Positions 7,006 to 7,526 of a stretch of DNA of 7,526 nucleotides are shown here, piece after piece. Position 1 is the first letter of the stretch, and each line of letters starts with the position of its first letter. The notes under the pieces are model-generated. The model was not told where the DNA came from, did not search any database, and was given only the letters and a program-made list of their open reading frames with translations. Location of the stretch: positions 1-7,526 of the forward strand of contig JAPKDI010000052.1 of the NCBI GenBank assembly GCA_026421105.1, written 5' to 3'. The stretch is from Alphaproteobacteria bacterium. Lineage in GTDB: Bacteria > Pseudomonadota > Alphaproteobacteria > SHVP01. The translations under genes and the position numbers were made by a program.

Positions 7006-7526
7006 ATGCCAGATCCGATTGGTGACTTGAGCTTTACCTGGCCTTTTTTCGCCGTTTTCTTCGTAGCCTATGTCATAGGCTCCGTTCCCTTCGGTCTGGT
7101 GCTCACGCGAATCGCGGGGTTGGGCGACATCCGGCAGATCGGGTCGGGCAACATTGGCGCCACCAATGTGCTGCGCACTGGACGCCGATCTCTGGCGGCG
7201 GCGACGCTACTATTGGATGGCGCAAAGGGCGCAATCCCAGTCCTTCTGGCAGACTATTTCCTGTTCCGCGATCAGGCCCTAGTAGCCGCCGCCGGCGCAC
7301 TGATCGGCCACATGTTGCCGATTTGGTTGATTGGTTCCTGCAAGCACGGCATCCGATTTGCGCTGCGCGAATCGTTGCTCCTTGGAGTCGGACTCGGGAT
7401 CATGCTTCTCGGCAAGGGTTTTGTAAGCGTGGCAGGCGCGCTGCTCTTGGTGTCGAGCACCGTGTTTGCTTGGGGCGGCAGGGGCGTTGCAACGGGACTT
7501 GGTGTCCTGCTCGCAATCAATCCTCC
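7006..7526 (+). CDS. plsY: Glycerol-3-phosphate acyltransferase PlsY, 3' end cut off, with internal insertion
   Basis: PlsY is the inner-membrane enzyme that transfers an acyl group from acyl-phosphate to glycerol-3-phosphate, giving lysophosphatidic acid, the first step of phospholipid synthesis. The 173 visible codons begin [11 protein letters not shown] first membrane helix ends in [11 protein letters not shown], followed by motif 1 [13 protein letters not shown] (45-57, containing the conserved Ser and Arg), LLLDGAKG (68-75) and GHMLPIWL (101-108). Normal PlsY then runs directly into FKGGKGVAT. Here about 45 extra residues intervene (roughly 109-155) before [15 protein letters not shown] (156-170), which restores the family pattern. 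The extra part looks like two short hydrophobic helices around a Gly-Lys turn. The last motif, with conserved His and Asn, lies beyond the window. The gene sits 8 nt behind pyrC and is probably in the same operon. The family call is secure; activity is uncertain because of the insertion. Confidence 0.92.
   Translation, partial: MPDPIGDLSFTWPFFAVFFVAYVIGSVPFGLVLTRIAGLGDIRQIGSGNIGATNVLRTGRRSLAAATLLLDGAKGAIPVLLADYFLFRDQALVAAAGALIGHMLPIWLIGSCKHGIRFALRESLLLGVGLGIMLLGKGFVSVAGALLLVSSTVFAWGGRGVATGLGVLLAINP
7330..7470 (+). other. In-frame insertion within plsY encoding a hydrophobic hairpin
   Basis: This stretch encodes PlsY residues 109-155, which have no counterpart in the usual family pattern. The distance from H102 to the GG of the phosphate-binding loop is 55 residues, against about 10 in E. 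coli-like PlsY. Residues 121-136 and 139-156 are hydrophobic and flank G136-K137-G138, so a two-helix membrane hairpin would leave the downstream topology unchanged. No direct repeats at its borders and no mobile-element sequence are visible. Its boundaries are uncertain by a few residues. Confidence 0.65.

Noticed and set aside
1..7526. Search for tRNA genes, insertion sequences, CRISPR repeats, attachment sites or defence and toxin genes.
   Set aside because: Nearly every base belongs to recognised core genes. No direct-repeat array, transposase motif or tRNA-like fold was seen by eye.

Overview
The window looks like chromosomal housekeeping DNA from an alphaproteobacterium. It is moderately GC-rich and almost fully coding. 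It combines a gatCAB amidotransferase operon divergent from ruvX with a co-directional pyrB-pyrC-plsY run. The PyrB and PyrC sequences are of the kind found side by side in alphaproteobacteria, where the PyrC partner has lost its metal ligands. The assignment rests on recognised protein families and gene order, not on a marker gene; no rRNA, tRNA, mobile element, phage gene or CRISPR array is visible.

Left part (1-3188, minus strand): gatC, gatA and gatB, read right to left and joined by two 4-nt ATGA overlaps. gatB lacks only its extreme C-terminus at the window edge. Together they make the heterotrimeric amidotransferase that converts mischarged Glu-tRNA(Gln) and/or Asp-tRNA(Asn) to the correct amide form. 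A 91-bp divergent intergenic region (3189-3279) separates gatC from ruvX and holds a compound inverted repeat and a possible gatC promoter.

Right part (3280-7526, plus strand): ruvX (YqgF-family RNase H-fold nuclease), an AEC-family membrane transporter with a GTG start 3 nt behind ruvX, then pyrB (aspartate carbamoyltransferase), pyrC (dihydroorotase homologue, overlapping pyrB by ATGA) and plsY (glycerol-3-phosphate acyltransferase, cut by the window end). A good sigma70-like promoter lies in the 38-bp gap before pyrB and places the predicted transcription start within a few bases of the pyrB ATG, so pyrB may be translated from a leaderless mRNA.

Two proteins deserve attention. The pyrC product has lost both histidines of the HxH metal motif, a further ligand histidine and the catalytic aspartate. 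It is probably a non-catalytic partner of PyrB, as known for PyrC' of Pseudomonas. PlsY carries an in-frame excess of about 45 residues, apparently a two-helix hydrophobic hairpin, exactly between the conserved GHxxP segment and the GGKGVAT-type glycerol-3-phosphate-binding loop. That insertion is the most unusual feature of the window. I found no evidence of a wholly new multi-gene system.
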